Notes: generated by a model not told the origin, from the sequence alone. A DNA stretch of 64,000 nt from Mesodorylaimus sp. YZB2_4 (GCA_030248295.1 JASANH010000812.1:310001-374000); one strand, 5' to 3'; numbered from the stretch's first letter, positions 30,791 through 42,454 are shown. Made by a program: numbers and translations.

Positions 30791-31263
30791 GGCTTAATCC
30801 TTCTGCATTCCTGGGTTGAGTGATTAAGCTTCAAGCAGTTGAAACATAGGCGTTGTTGCTGTAATTTTTGTTTCCTCGCGGAAGCCGTTGTGACGCTGAT
30901 GCATTCATCGGCAAAGTGACCTGTTTGAGCGCAGAAAGGACAAGCGCGACCACCCGTCTGGCGTTCATTGCACGGCGGTTGATGGGTGACCATTGTTGGT
31001 TGTTGTGTGGTTGTTTGTCGATTGAACCGCTCCTTGGGTGCCGACTGCTGGCGATTCGTGGATTTGTTCCAGTGTGCTGGAGGTTTGGACTGCGCTGAAG
31101 TAAATAACGCACTTGCGGTTGATTGTGGGCGCCCTCTTCTGAAGAGATTCGGTCTCCAATGGGCGACGTGGTCGGATTCATGGGTATCCTTGGGTTTCGA
31201 AGCTTGATACGCGCTTTCATGAATTTGCAAGTATGTGCGGAGTTGTTCCCTCAGAGTATCCAC
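30652..31263 (-). pseudogene. gag: BEL/Pao zinc-knuckle region
   Basis: Three Cys-rich motifs are seen (CPFCAQTGHFADEC, CFNCLKLNHSTQEC and CFTCRKVKHHHSSIC), the usual nucleocapsid part of BEL/Pao gag-pol. The frame differs by one from gag, with a GAGTGAGTGAG repeat at the junction (about 31280-31290). That could be a slippage site or the mutation that broke the frame. Confidence 0.8.
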
Positions 31264-31282
31264 ATCCCATTCCTTTCCTCAC

Positions 31283-32179
31283 TCACTCACGTTTGATTTC
31301 CATTCGTTCCACGACGGCGGGTGGAAGTTTGCGGTGGATGAGCATGTAGAAATGCGATTGGTTGACATCTTCTCCCAGGGCCTGCAATGCGTTTAGGTGC
31401 ATGTCCAGTTGATCGACGATTGGTCGAAGATCCCGTTGTTTTTGTGCAGGTGCTAGGTCCATCAATGCCGTGTGATGCGCTTTTTTGATTTGTGCATCAT
31501 TTCCGAACCTTGCTTTGAGCATATCCAATGCGGCTGGATAATTTGCGGCTGTGACTGCGAGACCTGAAACAACTTTAGCAGCATCTCCAGTTAGCTGGCC
31601 TACCAAATACGTCATTTTGTCGACGTCGCTTATTGTTTGGCTTTGATGGATCGTCACTCGGAATCGATCCCAAAAATTTTGCCATTGAAGAATATTCCCA
31701 TCAAATGTGGGAAAGGTCAGCTTCGGTAACTTTGTGGTTGTGGCTGGACGAGCGGCTTGTCCAGCTTCGACTTGTGCTTGCGCTTGTGTTGCAGCTGCTT
31801 CTTGGATTGCAGCTCGTTTGGCGGCAGATTTGGCTTCTGCCTCTTCTTTGACCTTGATGTTCGTCAGACGACGAATCATGGCGCTGACGTCAGCCAGGAC
31901 GACATCTACTTGAGTTTGTAGCATAGTGTCCTGTTCAGCCTGCTCGTCTGCAGTTTTCTGATCAGTTTCTGCCGTCCACTCATAGGACAAGTAAGGAATT
32001 TGTACCTTTTCAAATGAAGCTTTTTGAATTTCCAGTTTGGTTCGATAGCTTTCGATTTCAGACAGAAATTCGTTTCTGTCATCCGTGTCGTTGAATTCGT
32101 TACGGTCCTGCGGACGGTTTTGTACGGTTTGTTTGAGTTCCCTTCGAAGGGGACGTAATGCTCTTGATAGAGCCGACAT
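31283..32179 (-). CDS. gag: BEL/Pao gag (DUF1759-type)
   Basis: The start is taken as the ATG at 32179, shortly after the 5' LTR and primer site. A helical N-terminal half rich in Glu, Lys and Ala precedes LPKLTFPTFDGNILQWQNFW, the hallmark of the BEL/Pao gag family. VGQLTGDAA and the rest of the conserved block follow. The frame ends at TGA just before the zinc-knuckle frame. Confidence 0.85.
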   Translation of the reverse strand: MSALSRALRPLRRELKQTVQNRPQDRNEFNDTDDRNEFLSEIESYRTKLEIQKASFEKVQIPYLSYEWTAETDQKTADEQAEQDTMLQTQVDVVLADVSAMIRRLTNIKVKEEAEAKSAAKRAAIQEAAATQAQAQVEAGQAARPATTTKLPKLTFPTFDGNILQWQNFWDRFRVTIHQSQTISDVDKMTYLVGQLTGDAAKVVSGLAVTAANYPAALDMLKARFGNDAQIKKAHHTALMDLAPAQKQRDLRPIVDQLDMHLNALQALGEDVNQSHFYMLIHRKLPPAVVERMEIKRE

Positions 32180-32341
32180 TATGCGCAATTGGGAGCGCTT
32201 CAAATTCGAAATACACAATTTTTTGATTCGAAATTTTGGGAGGGGACAATTGGAAAATTCGGATCCCTTCGTCAATTTGAATTACTGGAGGAGTCACCCT
32301 CCAGGGCAGAGGCTGTGAAGTGTTACCGTTCTGCTACCAGA

Positions 32342-32558
32342 TGTTGGGAAATGGTTGTTGTATTGATTGAAAGTGGGCTACGTTGAAGGAGCGATGTGTA
32401 AAAGCAACTTGCTACTCGAACTTTACTGTGAACCCAATGAACAAGCTAGCCGGAAAGTGAGTGGTTAGGGTTCTGTTTAGTCTGGAAAAGCGGAAAGAGC
32501 ACCGAAGAGCATAGCGTGGGAAGATATTGGCATTTACTCGAACTGGCAATACGCGACA
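32342..32558 (-). repeat. BEL/Pao 5' LTR
   Basis: 217 bp matching 20539-20755. The candidate primer-binding site lies at 32322-32339, and the target duplication AATTC at 32559-32563. Confidence 0.9.
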
Positions 32559-32883
32559 AATTCACCCATAATCGATAATTCGCCTGATCACGGCTGATCA
32601 CGAACGTTTTTTTTATATCTCATGCATGGTTGTAGCTGGGGTAATTTCAAACAGCCATTTCTTTATTTTAAACCGGATCTAAGTAAGTTATAATTTGTTG
32701 ACCAGAAGTGCCCTTTTTGAACTTTAAAGTGCTTTATTTCCATATTTAGGCATTTAAAAAATGTTTACTTTCGCCAAGACAATCAGTTTTGTAAGTACTT
32801 CCGATAGAGCATATAAAAAGGGGGTCAAAAAGTCGACTGGCCAAATACATTTCATATGGGTCGAGTCTCTCTGAAACTCTCTC

Positions 32884-35800
32884 TTAATAGCGAGCATCGA
32901 GAAACCGATTCCAGTTCCCTCTCGCAGCTTGCGGGATATGTTCAGACCAATTCTTGCCATAAAAACACTCCAAGTGCTGAACAGAATGCATGATGGATTT
33001 AAACTGGCGTCCGCTGATGGTGACCACTTCGAACCGATTCTTGTTGATCTTTTCCTTCGCACAAAGGAAACGGTATACGAATCCTGGGAAATAGACGTCC
33101 GCGTATCCTGTCGATCGCCAATTCTTGTGCGAGAACCATGCATCGACTGCAATGCTATAATTGATGAGGCCATCGATTGTGGCAGTTCGATTGAGATCAG
33201 TTATTTGAAGCGAAGTGGCCGGACTGGTGGTCAAACGGATGGGACAACAGGGAAAGAGTCGTAATGGAGGGAAGAGATCAGTACCGGCCCTAGAATATTC
33301 AAAAGTTGACACTGCTTCATAAAAACATTTTGTGCTGCTTATATAAAGCTAGAGACTTGCACATTTTCTGTGTTGGGGCTTCCGTTGCCATGAGTATTTG
33401 AAGAGCAGACGCACTTCCATCTTGGAAACTACTAAGCCATTGGACTTAGCAAAGTAACCAGCATGTCCAGCGGTCCAGAGATTGTTGCCCCTCGCTTAGA
33501 GACGTGAACATTTCGTTTGATATTTCAGTGGCAGATATACTCGCGAAACTTGCCCTTTTAAAAATTTTTGTGGGGGCCCTGTCCTGCCCAAGTTCCAACA
33601 CGGGTTTTCCAACACGTTTTCCCTATAGCCAGCCAGCAGTAATGTTATGACGCGAGGCCGCGAAATGACCAGGTCATACTACAGCTCCCCTCCGTGTGTC
33701 TTCACTAGGAGCATCTCCAGCAAAAGCTTTGAGTTGCAGCACCAGCATCCCTGGATGATCTGAACGAAAAAAAGGGACCTTCCTAACTGGTGTTCGAGGA
33801 TCAGTTTCATGATTCCCTACTCGTTCGGCGCCTACCACCTAGCGGTGCTTGGATAAGTTGCCTAGAGCCAGTGCAACCCGTGCAGACAGGCGTGGGAGAG
33901 AGTGCGGCCGATCGAAGTCGGCGGGACAAAATCTCCGATTGGAGGTAGGCAAGTCTCGCGACTATACCTGAACTAGAAACATCAACCCGAGGGGTTGACG
34001 TCCCAGCCGGGGGGGGGGAGTATCGATTACTCTCTACCACTCGCCATGGCCTGCCCGGTAGGGGTTACACCAGAACAGACGTTGAAACCAGTCCTGGCTG
34101 GCGTAAAAGGGAGGCTTCTGATCGAAGTCGGCGAAACAAAAACTATAACTGGAGAGAGTGACGTCTCATAGCCCAAGGAGATCGATTACTATCTCCCACT
34201 AGCCTCGGCCTAACAGGCGGAAGGGCTAAGCCAGAATAGAACGCAGCCTCCCGCACAGGGTTTCTGACCCATAAGCAATAATAAGCATAAGCATAAGCAA
34301 TGCGGGGCCAACGTCTTGCATGACAAAAGACCGCGGCGAGATAAGACCGCAAGACAAATTGACCGCTGGGCATAATACCGCGTGTAAAAAAGACCGAACA
34401 CAAAATGACCGAAATAAACAAAGGAGGTCAGATGATAGGGAATTGACGCTGCTAGGTCTCCGATCCAATTGTGAAATGCCTTTGACTGTTATCGAGAGTC
34501 AGAAAGCCTGCGATTTCTTGCTTCGTCATGGATACCTTAATAATTTGTTACGAAGAAAAAAAGAGGGAAAGATTTTCAGTGAATGCACATTTTATAGCAC
34601 TCTGCATCCTGAGTGCTAAGGGCGCAGTCACAAAGCAGTCGCGATCATTCGCATACAGCTAAAACAGATAAAAAGTATCGTCTTGCAAAACAACAAGCTC
34701 CTCTTTCTCAAGAAAAAAACATAAAATTGTTGCAGCGGTAACTGTTGGATCATCAGATACAGTGAAAGGTGCACTGCCGTAAGTGCCGTCGCTGAAAGGT
34801 ACAGTATTGTACGAAGAGCGCGGCGTCGGGGAAGTCTTTCAAATCTCGGTCGCTGGAGGTAATAATCTTTCCTCATGAGTACCAGCTGACTAAACCTAAC
34901 CAGCTTTTCGCGCTTTTGCTGTTTGGTCTCCAGGGAAAGGCTGGTATAAGGCAGGCTTATGCCTAACATCAGCCTGAAGGTTTACGAAAACTAGACTTTA
35001 GCCCTAATGGGCAGCATATACCAGACTAACGAAGCTCCTTCGTAAGCCTGGGCCTAAGCCTAGCCTAAGCCGAAGCCTAAGTCTAGTATCAGTATAAGCC
35101 TAAGTCATATGTCAGCCTCAGCCTAAGCTAACCTATGTTGGGGACCACAAGCTAAAGTGCCAGCTATTATTATGTGACTGATTTATGTGTGACAAAGTAT
35201 GAAAACGCAGTCTTTTGTCGCACGCGGTATTATTTTATTGCGGTCTTTTGTCGCCGCGGTAATCTGTGTCTGTGGTCATATTGCACACGGTCTTTTAACC
35301 ATGGTCATTTGTCGCGCGATCTTTTGTGAACGTTTTTTTTTATCGTGCGTCGTATCAATCGACGATGAGCCACACTTGCTCTTGCGAAGCTTGCCCCACT
35401 CTCGCCAAAAATTTTTGTCTCGGAAACATTGATCTCATAGGTCCCCCGTTTAGATAAGCTGGTTGCAACAACACCCATTGCCAACAACAATAAAAATAAG
35501 CCACCACCTCCGTACCTGTCCGAGTGTGAATACCTCCTCTGACTTATTTCGTGCACTTGAGACCATATTCGAAGTGCTTTGGTTGACGATCTGAGATCGA
35601 GCACGATGTCCACATCTGATGTCCACGGAATCACGTCGTTTGATCGTAAAGCACCGAGCAACGTTCCGAATAGGAGTTTGTAGTCCAAGTGCATCTTCAT
35701 CTCCAACATATCTACAGTGTCGAACAGCAACTGGCGGACCCAGTTTGAGCAGTGGATAACTGAGCCAACCTGGTAAGCTCTTTTGGCCCATGTGCACGAA

Positions 35801-36612
35801 AGCCAGTGCTCGATCGACGACCCATCTGACTCGTGCAGGACTAATCGATAGATGCGATAGAGGGGAGCCAAATGAACAAAGTTGCCGTCCCAGATCATCC
35901 GCAGTCCATTGCATGTCAGAGTGGATGCTGCCAGCTGACCATCGTCCACCATCACAACATCGGGGCAATAGGCTGATCGCCCAAGCAGATTTAGGAATAA
36001 AGGGATTCTAGCGCTGGATCTTAAGCCAATTAAATTCGAATCGCTCAGATTGGTGATCCAGCTCGTTTTGATCAGAAATATGTCGGGCAGCAAGTCGCAA
36101 GGGAAACAATCACCATGCTCCTCAATAGGTATCGATTCGGACCCGTTGACAAATCGGGAATAGTTCTCACTCAATTCGATTGTCCAATCAGTCTTGGTCA
36201 TCGTGCAAGCAGGTTTCTCTCCGCAAGTCAACACAACACTCGAACCACTGGCAGCTTGCAACCAGTCGACCTTCTTCAACAGTTCTAATAATCTTTTCAA
36301 TGACCCCATCGATATGGAGTAGTGTAAAGTGTACAGTTCATCAGGCACCAATAAAATGAAATCAGTTCCGAAAACCAACCTCTCTCTAAAATATTTCGCG
36401 AAAGGAATCGCGATCACATTTCCTGCTTCACAATCCAAGATGGTGAAACTGTGTGTAGGCGGATCAAGTTGTTGAATAGACAGCAATAACTGATCACTTC
36501 GCACCAATGGACTGTGCTTGTTTGTCGATGGCATATGGAGATACAAAATTATGCAGAGAGAGATGGAGATCGTGCAAGACAAAAATATAATGCGCATGAC
36601 AGACAAAGCCAT
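32884..36612 (-). CDS. LicD/fukutin-like type II membrane protein, copy 3 (intact)
   Basis: Exons 36612-35516 and 33289-32884 (donor GTACGG, acceptor ATATTCTAG) join to 1503 nt, giving 500 aa. Residues about 5-26 form the signal-anchor. N-glycosylation sequons lie at 150, 156 and 188. GTLLGALR and WTSDVD lie at about 316-335, the LicD/fukutin catalytic motif. The second exon, about 134 residues, holds the rest of the enzyme domain and ends NRFLDARY. Copy 3 is the only copy with both the full-length tail and no stop, and is closer to copy 1 in its first 90 residues. The 2226 bp intron holds a SINE, GACCGC-type repeats and degenerate GCCTAA repeats. Upstream DNA (36680-36770) is shared with copies 1 and 2. 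Confidence 0.88.
33840..34310 (+). repeat. SINE family B, body and tail
   Basis: CATCAACCCGAGGGGTTGAC, the GAGTATCGATTACTCTC block and a second decayed tail ending in GCAATGCGGGGCCA match the copies at 14880-15210 and 59330-59800. It lies inside the intron of LicD copy 3 and contains a 10 bp G run. Confidence 0.65.
34310..35340. repeat. inverted arrays of GACCGC/ACAAAAGACCGC units
   Basis: At 34318-34415 units such as GACAAAAGACCGCGGCGAGA recur. At about 35205-35330 the complementary form (GCGGTCTTTTGTCGCCGCGG) recurs. The two arrays are in opposite orientation and about 0.8 kb apart, which suggests the sub-terminal ends of a non-autonomous DNA transposon within the LicD copy 3 intron. Confidence 0.55.
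35040..35140. repeat. degenerate GCCTAA hexamer repeats (telomere-like)
   Basis: GGCCTAAGCCTAGCCTAAGC and following GCCTAA-like words make up this stretch. GCCTAA is the complement of TTAGGC, the telomere unit known from nematodes. The units are imperfect, so this may be an old interstitial telomere-type tract or a simple repeat. Confidence 0.5.
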
Positions 36613-36679
36613 TTTACGCAAAGCTCAGTTTCAGTCTGCACAAAGCGTTCTTTTCCTCCAGCCACATCGCTTGTAGATA

Positions 36680-36770
36680 GTGAAGTTGCTTAGCCGCAGG
36701 GCGCAACAGGCGTTGGTGCGCAGGAACAGAGAACAGAACTGCCACATTGCCGACTGCTGTGCGTGATATA
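36680..36770 (-). promoter_or_regulatory. conserved upstream region of LicD copy 3
   Basis: Carries GCCGCAGGGCGCAACAG and GCAGGAACAGAG, matching the region upstream of copies 1 and 2 at about the same distance from the start codon. Confidence 0.45.
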
Positions 36771-36799
36771 TACCGCCACTCCTGACATGCTGATGTGTT

Positions 36800-37343
36800 G
36801 CGCAGAAAGCGTCATCACCGTACTGTACATATAAGAGACCGGCTCCTCACATATCAAAATCAGATCTCGTCAGACTTGCCTAACCTCGAACGAGCTCATA
36901 TCCATTTGCATAATAAAAAAGTGGACTTCTATTTCCCGTTACATACCCTCGCCGATGGAGAAGGACTGCACTGTCCGAGGTGATGAATCTTTTGGTAGGA
37001 GGGAGGGGGGGGGGGGGAAGGAACTCTGGCGCAGGACCCAATCCAATAAAAAAGACACGATACAAACGTCCTGACGCAACTTATTCTAACTCGAGGGCAA
37101 AATCGGTCGGATATACAGAGCGCACAAGCGCAAAACGAAAAAAAATGGGCGCGATCAGATGGTTTTTCGCCATGAATACATTCGTGAGAGTAAAACTATT
37201 CACTGCAACATGTGTAAGACATCATGTGATTTTTTGTGCGCCATTTTCCTCACTTAGTTTTCAGGAAAACAAACAAAATTTCATTTATCAAATTCAAGTC
37301 AAAAAGCAAGCATGAATTTTCTAGACAACACCACATGACCAGG
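36800..37343. other. spacer between LicD copy 3 and the EB-module gene
   Basis: Contains a 13 bp G run (37005-37017) and no supported gene. Confidence 0.4.
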
Positions 37344-40023
37344 TTATGTCTTGGTTTTTGAAATTCTAGTATATTCTTCCAGCCCGTTTGGTATCAGTCC
37401 CGGTAATACTGGCGCTGGTTGGAACATGCTTTCCTTGCCGATGCTACCCGACTGGATCGAATTCATGGTTCCACTGTTGACAGGGGGCGATACTAGGACG
37501 GGATGTTTGTGGGCGTGGGAAACAGCATGTGTTGTGGCCTCCCATGGTGGATGCTTGTTCGTGTTGTGAACGCATCGTCCATTTTCCACGATCATATCAG
37601 TATGGGTGCAGATACACCAGCCGTTCCTGCAGGTCGAACCATCCGTACAGTGTTGCGAATAAGCGCAACTGGCGCCTGGAGCGGCTGCGTGCATGAGAAT
37701 GCCTGAAACAGGAGGACGCATCAGCGCTTAGGGGCTGCATCCCTCAAGCATTTGTGTCTACTGTATGTTGTGTGTTGCATGTCTATGCGCACATGACATG
37801 TAGCAACACACCACATGTGCACATTTGCACATGGGCACATTGGCGCCTCCGTGCATGTTCGCTCAGTGGAAGACCATTCTATCGCCTCACCTTCGCAGTC
37901 GTAGCCAGGCAAGCACACGCAGACCCCGTATACGCAGGTCAGGCCGGGTGTGCAGTGCCCTGGCAAAGTACAGTATCCTCCAGCTGTGACTGAGTAGGGC
38001 AACTCTGGTTGTCGACAAGTGCCCAGCATGACGTTTGTGCCAGAGGGGCATACGCAGTGCTCATCCTGGCACAGTCCGCCAGCCCAAGCGCACTGAACAC
38101 TATCCGCGCAAGTAGTGCCCAAGGCGCGTCGTTGACCAGGAGCTGGTGGAGGTGCAGGGATGCAATAATCTTGTAATGGCGTGAAGCTGTCTAAACAGGC
38201 GCACTGGCCGTGGCGGCAAACAGAACCACCTGTGCACGTTTGCAATGAACTGATGCACATCTCGCCTGGTCGAAGCATGGCCGGCGCGCAATATCGTTTT
38301 TCTTCCAATTCTAATAACATCCATCCATTTGGGCAGCTGGGCCCCGTGTCCATTTTGGACGGTTGAGTATGCGTGGGTTCGTCCGCGACGATTGGCTTAC
38401 AAATATTGTCCACACATTGCGCTCCTTGCTCGCAACTTTGCAGCGGGGACTGGCATTGTTGACCGATACTGACCACTTTTTCAGCACAAGCCCAATTGAT
38501 GACTACGAATTCGTCAGTGCATTCGCACAGTCCACTTTCCTGGGCGCAGTAAGATCCGCCAGTACATCGGCCAATGACCAGCCCCGAGTGCACATTACAC
38601 TGCTGACCAGGTTTGGGTCTCAGGTCAGGAACACACACATCGTCCTCGATAAGATCGCCGTCCTTGCACGTGCATATTCCATCAGCACACATAGACAGCC
38701 CCGTGCACCTCTCGCCCGTCTGACACGGCTGTCCAGGTTTGGGGCCGGTGGGTGTGCACACGTTGTCTTGGTCAATATGCCCAATGGGGCATCGGCATAC
38801 GCCTTGGCGACATTGCGCTCCTTGAGTGTTGCAAGCTGGGCCTTGCACGTTGGAGCAGAACTGACCCACGCCAACCGAGGCTGGCTGGGTAGGTGCTGGA
38901 ATGTAGACGATTGGGGCGCAGAAATATTGGTACAGATTGATCTGCAGGATATAGCCATCTGCGCATTGGCAAATATTCGAGACGCAGATCGAGTCAGGAT
39001 CAACGCATTTGAGATCGTCTGAACACGGATACCCAAGCAGACCGTAAGGCAAGGGAAGGAAGGGCACGGCCTCTGGAGCAGTGACAGGTGGGGTAGGTGG
39101 GGCTGGACTGGTGGTTGGTGTGGTAGTTGTACTCGTTGAACTGGTGTAGGGCAGACGACGTCTTGGAGTGCCCACAGTCACTGATAAGAATCGACGAGGT
39201 GGAATAGTTGTTGACGGGTAGTCGATTGGTGGGGGGCTAATGTACTGTTGGGTGACTGGTGGCTCAGTGATGACTGCCTGATAAACAGGACTTGGGTGTG
39301 TTGCCACTGGAGTCGATTCGGTAACAACTCGATCAAATGGTGGTGTTTCGGTGACTGGCCGGCGGTAAGGCGTAATGTGTTCAGTCATAACAGGCGCTTG
39401 GGTATGAACTTGGGTAGTAGGCTGACGATAAGTTGTGATCGGAAATTGTTGTGACACTGGTTCACTGATATGCACTATGGATGGATCAGTAACGACTTGG
39501 TTCGAATGACCTGAAAAAACTAACGTTTTGAAAAATGCTCGCGCTTATCAGTGAGTTTACCGCTTATAGCTGGAAACTTTAGCTTTTTCCATGGCACTCC
39601 AGTTGTTTGAGCTGAAGTACCCACAGTCAAATGCACGGTTGATGTTGCACGAGTAGTTGGAGGCGCAGTCGGCCTTGCAGTCACAGCTGACATCGAACTC
39701 GTATCTGCTTTGATTTTCGGACCCCTCGTATGGCCTGGCTGCTTGATAAGTACTGGATTTGCAGGTGTCCATTTGATATCTAACAGTTATTGGTTAGGTT
39801 TTCTCCCAACCTCCATATTCATCACTTACCAGGTCTGACCTTGGTTGTGTGGTGACTGATATTTGACCCATTTTTCACTTCACCATTCACTTTTTCCAGG
39901 TTAATGCCGCTAATATTATTTTCCGCCATCGCTTCTAATGTCGGAAATAGACAACGCTGTCGACTGTATGAGAACTGCTGACCAGCCGCGCACGTGATTT
40001 TTGTCCATATGCCAATCGTAGAT
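37344..40023 (-). CDS. mucin/EB-module extracellular protein (5' end not found)
   Basis: Four exons join in phase: 40023-39830, 39779-39561, 39510-37891 and 37702-37344 (donors GTAAGTG, GTAAAC and GTGAGG; acceptors ending TTTGTAG, CTGTTAG, TTTTTTCAG and TGTTTCAG). The first begins with one base of a split codon, so at least one exon lies upstream. It contains a short Cys-containing segment (ITCAAGQQFSYSRQRC). About 170 Thr/Pro/Ser-rich residues follow. The large exon then carries about eight EB-like units, each with the spacing C-x(n)-C-x(5-7)-C-x(4)-C-x-C. The final exon has one more unit and a hydrophilic tail ending SKTKT. EB modules are known from secreted and membrane proteins of nematodes and other ecdysozoans. 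No transmembrane segment is seen in the visible part, so it is probably secreted. Confidence 0.8.
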
Positions 40024-40294
40024 CTACAAATTCATATAATTTTCGAGTCAAACCCAAACTATTTTATGTTTCACGCAGTTAAACTAGGATTTTTTAGTTG
40101 ACTTTTATTTCAGACAGGCCTTCAAACCTGAGTGCACATTTTCTAGGTTACTTCAAGGACAAGGTTCGATTCCCGCTCAGACCTTAACTTTTGTGTTGAA
40201 CTGTATTTTGATTGTGCTTTAGAATATGCGCTAGTCAAGCTAACTAAAATATAATATGTGGCGCTATTCATCCTTCACCTAGCTCGAGGACTGC

Positions 40295-40512
40295 GCACAA
40301 TTTTGAAGTTCCCGCCAAATTCCTGTACGCTGTGGGGGACGTAGTGAGCGCACCGAGCGATCCATGGCCATACTATGGAGCAATCGATCGATTCAGTATT
40401 CGCTTGGCGCATTGCTGGAGAGTACGTCGAAGCATTGGCATTGTTCGTCGCGCACACTACGTAGGTCCAAAGATTGAGCGAAATTTGGCGGGAATTTAAA
40501 AAATTGAGCACA
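40295..40512. repeat. small fold-back (MITE-like) element
   Basis: GCACAATTTTGAAGTTCCCG with CCAAATT at the left is inverted at the right as AAATTTGGCGGGAATTT...GAGCACA. The interior has no gene. The TTCCCGCC ends resemble those of the longer fold-back at 54528-55495. Confidence 0.65.
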
Positions 40513-40779
40513 GTCTTCGAGTTAACAAAATAAAGCAATAACTGAAAATGTAATCACCCTTACCCATTTGCGCCTTGTCTTTGACATTGGAGATAAGATA
40601 TCGTGGAATTGTGATCACTCAAAAGCACTACGTCTCGACGTAAATTGCACAAATCACCAGGTCGTGCTGATCGAATCACATGCGTTACAATGGGCACTAG
40701 CAACAAAACAAATTTTGTGTCGTATAAGGCTGTGCTTTATCCATAGCCGATCACTATACCCCATACTCAAAGGCGAAGG

Positions 40780-42423
40780 CAGAGTCCTGCATGGGTACCC
40801 ATACCGGTACCCTCCCGTACCCGCCGGGTGGTACGGGTTTGGGTAAGGGTCGGCGGGTACGGGTATTCGTTCTTGTTTAATGTTTTTTATTCATATATTT
40901 GTGACAGCGCTGCAAATTTAGGTCTTATGCATTTTTTGACTGTTCTTAGCGGAACAGTTCTGATGTCTGCTATTTTGAGGCTGGACGTGACCACTGTTAA
41001 TATCTGTATCGATATCGAAATCATATACATATCCATATGTGCTACCTGTTTTATCGGGAATGTACACACGGCACATGAAGGGCGCATAATCCTCCAAGAA
41101 AACAGGTTATATACTGTATTATATCTTTTCACAACAAAGATATACTGATAAAACGATGTGAATATTTAAGCGTTTTTGAGATTTGAAAATGGTAGCTTCT
41201 TGCAAAAAAGAACATGGTCTTTGTCGCTATGGCGACATCCGCGGAGGACGTCAAGACCCCAGTGGTGGGTGTCACGACACGACACGACTGACTGACTTAC
41301 TGACTTCTTGCTTCTTGTCAAAGCTCTTATCAAACCACCGACAAAAAAGTTTGAAAAACAAAGATAAAAGGATCCTGTATAAGCTGGATGGAAATTTTTC
41401 GGAGATAAAACTACAGTAGAGCATCTTCAATTAGAAAACTTTGAAGCAAGGTAGAAGAAAAGATGAACAAGTATTTCCAAGCTTCTAAGAGGGACCGAGG
41501 GAAACTTAGGGTCCATACTTGAATATGACAGATGCACCAGTGCAGCAACCTTGACCCTTTGCAGGATCCAAGTCACTTTCACTCTTAGGTCAGCGGGTCC
41601 TTAGATTAGGACACCAGTGGCCAGTTCCACAATCGCCTAGGACATGTCCTAAATATTAGTACATCGTAATTCCTGTCTTACATCATTGCGATTTGATCGT
41701 CCTAACTTTAGGACATGTCCCAGCTGATTGTGAAACTGGCCCCAGTATCGCGTTGATGTTGGATAGGACTTGCTTGTATGCATGTCCTGCGACTCACGAT
41801 CAGATACGTCTCATCATCTATTTGTGAAACAGGGTTCCTGCACACAAACGCTGGTTTTATTTGCAGTAGTTGTTTGACCTCTGCAGACAAGTTACCCTAG
41901 CGATCAAAAGTAAAGCACATTTGGCACTCCTTATCAAGTTCAACTTCGAGGCTCTATCCAACATGATTGCAGTTTCACGCAGGGTTTTAGAGTGCCAGGT
42001 TGTTGTCACCTTTAGGCTTTTAAGTTAAAATTGAGATGTATATTTCCAAAGGAACAAGAAAACCAATGCATTATTCAAAATAGACATCATGCAGGCTTTC
42101 AGCGCTAAAGCATTTTGCTCAGATTACTGCTAAAAGAAAGTTTTTTATCTTGCGATAGTGAATAAACTTTTGAATGAAAATTGAACGACTTTCGTTGAAA
42201 ACTCTGGTTTTCTGTAATTATTTTCATGAATTGATTACTTTTATGTTTTATACTCCATTCGAACATTTATCGAAAAACCGGGTACGGGTATGGGTATGGT
42301 AAAATTTTTTTTTTTAAATTAGGGGCACGGGTATGTGTAAAGGTAAGGTATGCCGGGTACGGGTACAGAGGTCGTCCAGCGGGTACGGAAAGGGTACGAT
42401 TTTCAAACCCGTGCAGGACCCTG
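40780..42423. mobile_element. hAT-like non-autonomous DNA transposon, about 1.64 kb
   Basis: The left end CAGAGTCCTGCATGGGT and right end ACCCGTGCAGGACCCTG are inverted copies. The flanks GGCGAAGG (40772-40779) and GGCTAAGG (42424-42431) match at 7 of 8 bases, the target size of hAT elements. Both ends hold many GGGTACGGGTA-like sub-terminal repeats. No transposase frame is present. A smaller palindrome lies inside at 41628-41742. Confidence 0.75.
41628..41742. repeat. small palindromic element nested in the hAT-like transposon
   Basis: GGCCAGTTCCACAATCGCC followed by TAGGACATGTCCTAA at the left is inverted at the right (TTAGGACATGTCC ... GATTGTGAAACTGGCC). Total length is about 115 bp. It is MITE-like. 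Confidence 0.65.
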
Positions 42424-42454
42424 GGCTAAGGAACACATGGATTAACAAACATTT

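Larger units (their letters stand above)
20539..32558 (-). mobile_element. BEL/Pao LTR retrotransposon with env, split by a nested Gypsy element
   Basis: The two 217 bp LTRs (20539-20755 and 32342-32558) differ at about two positions. They are flanked by AATTC at 20534-20538 and 32559-32563, a 5 bp target duplication. After the 5' LTR and two bases comes TGGTAGCAGAACGGTAAC, a candidate tRNA primer site. Gag, zinc-knuckle, reverse transcriptase and env-like regions follow in order. The protease region and the RNase H/integrase core are absent. The Gypsy element sits inside the pol region. Confidence 0.92.

Noticed and set aside
34990..35140. CRISPR-like array
   Set aside because: The repeats are hexamers without regular spacers, and the genome is animal.
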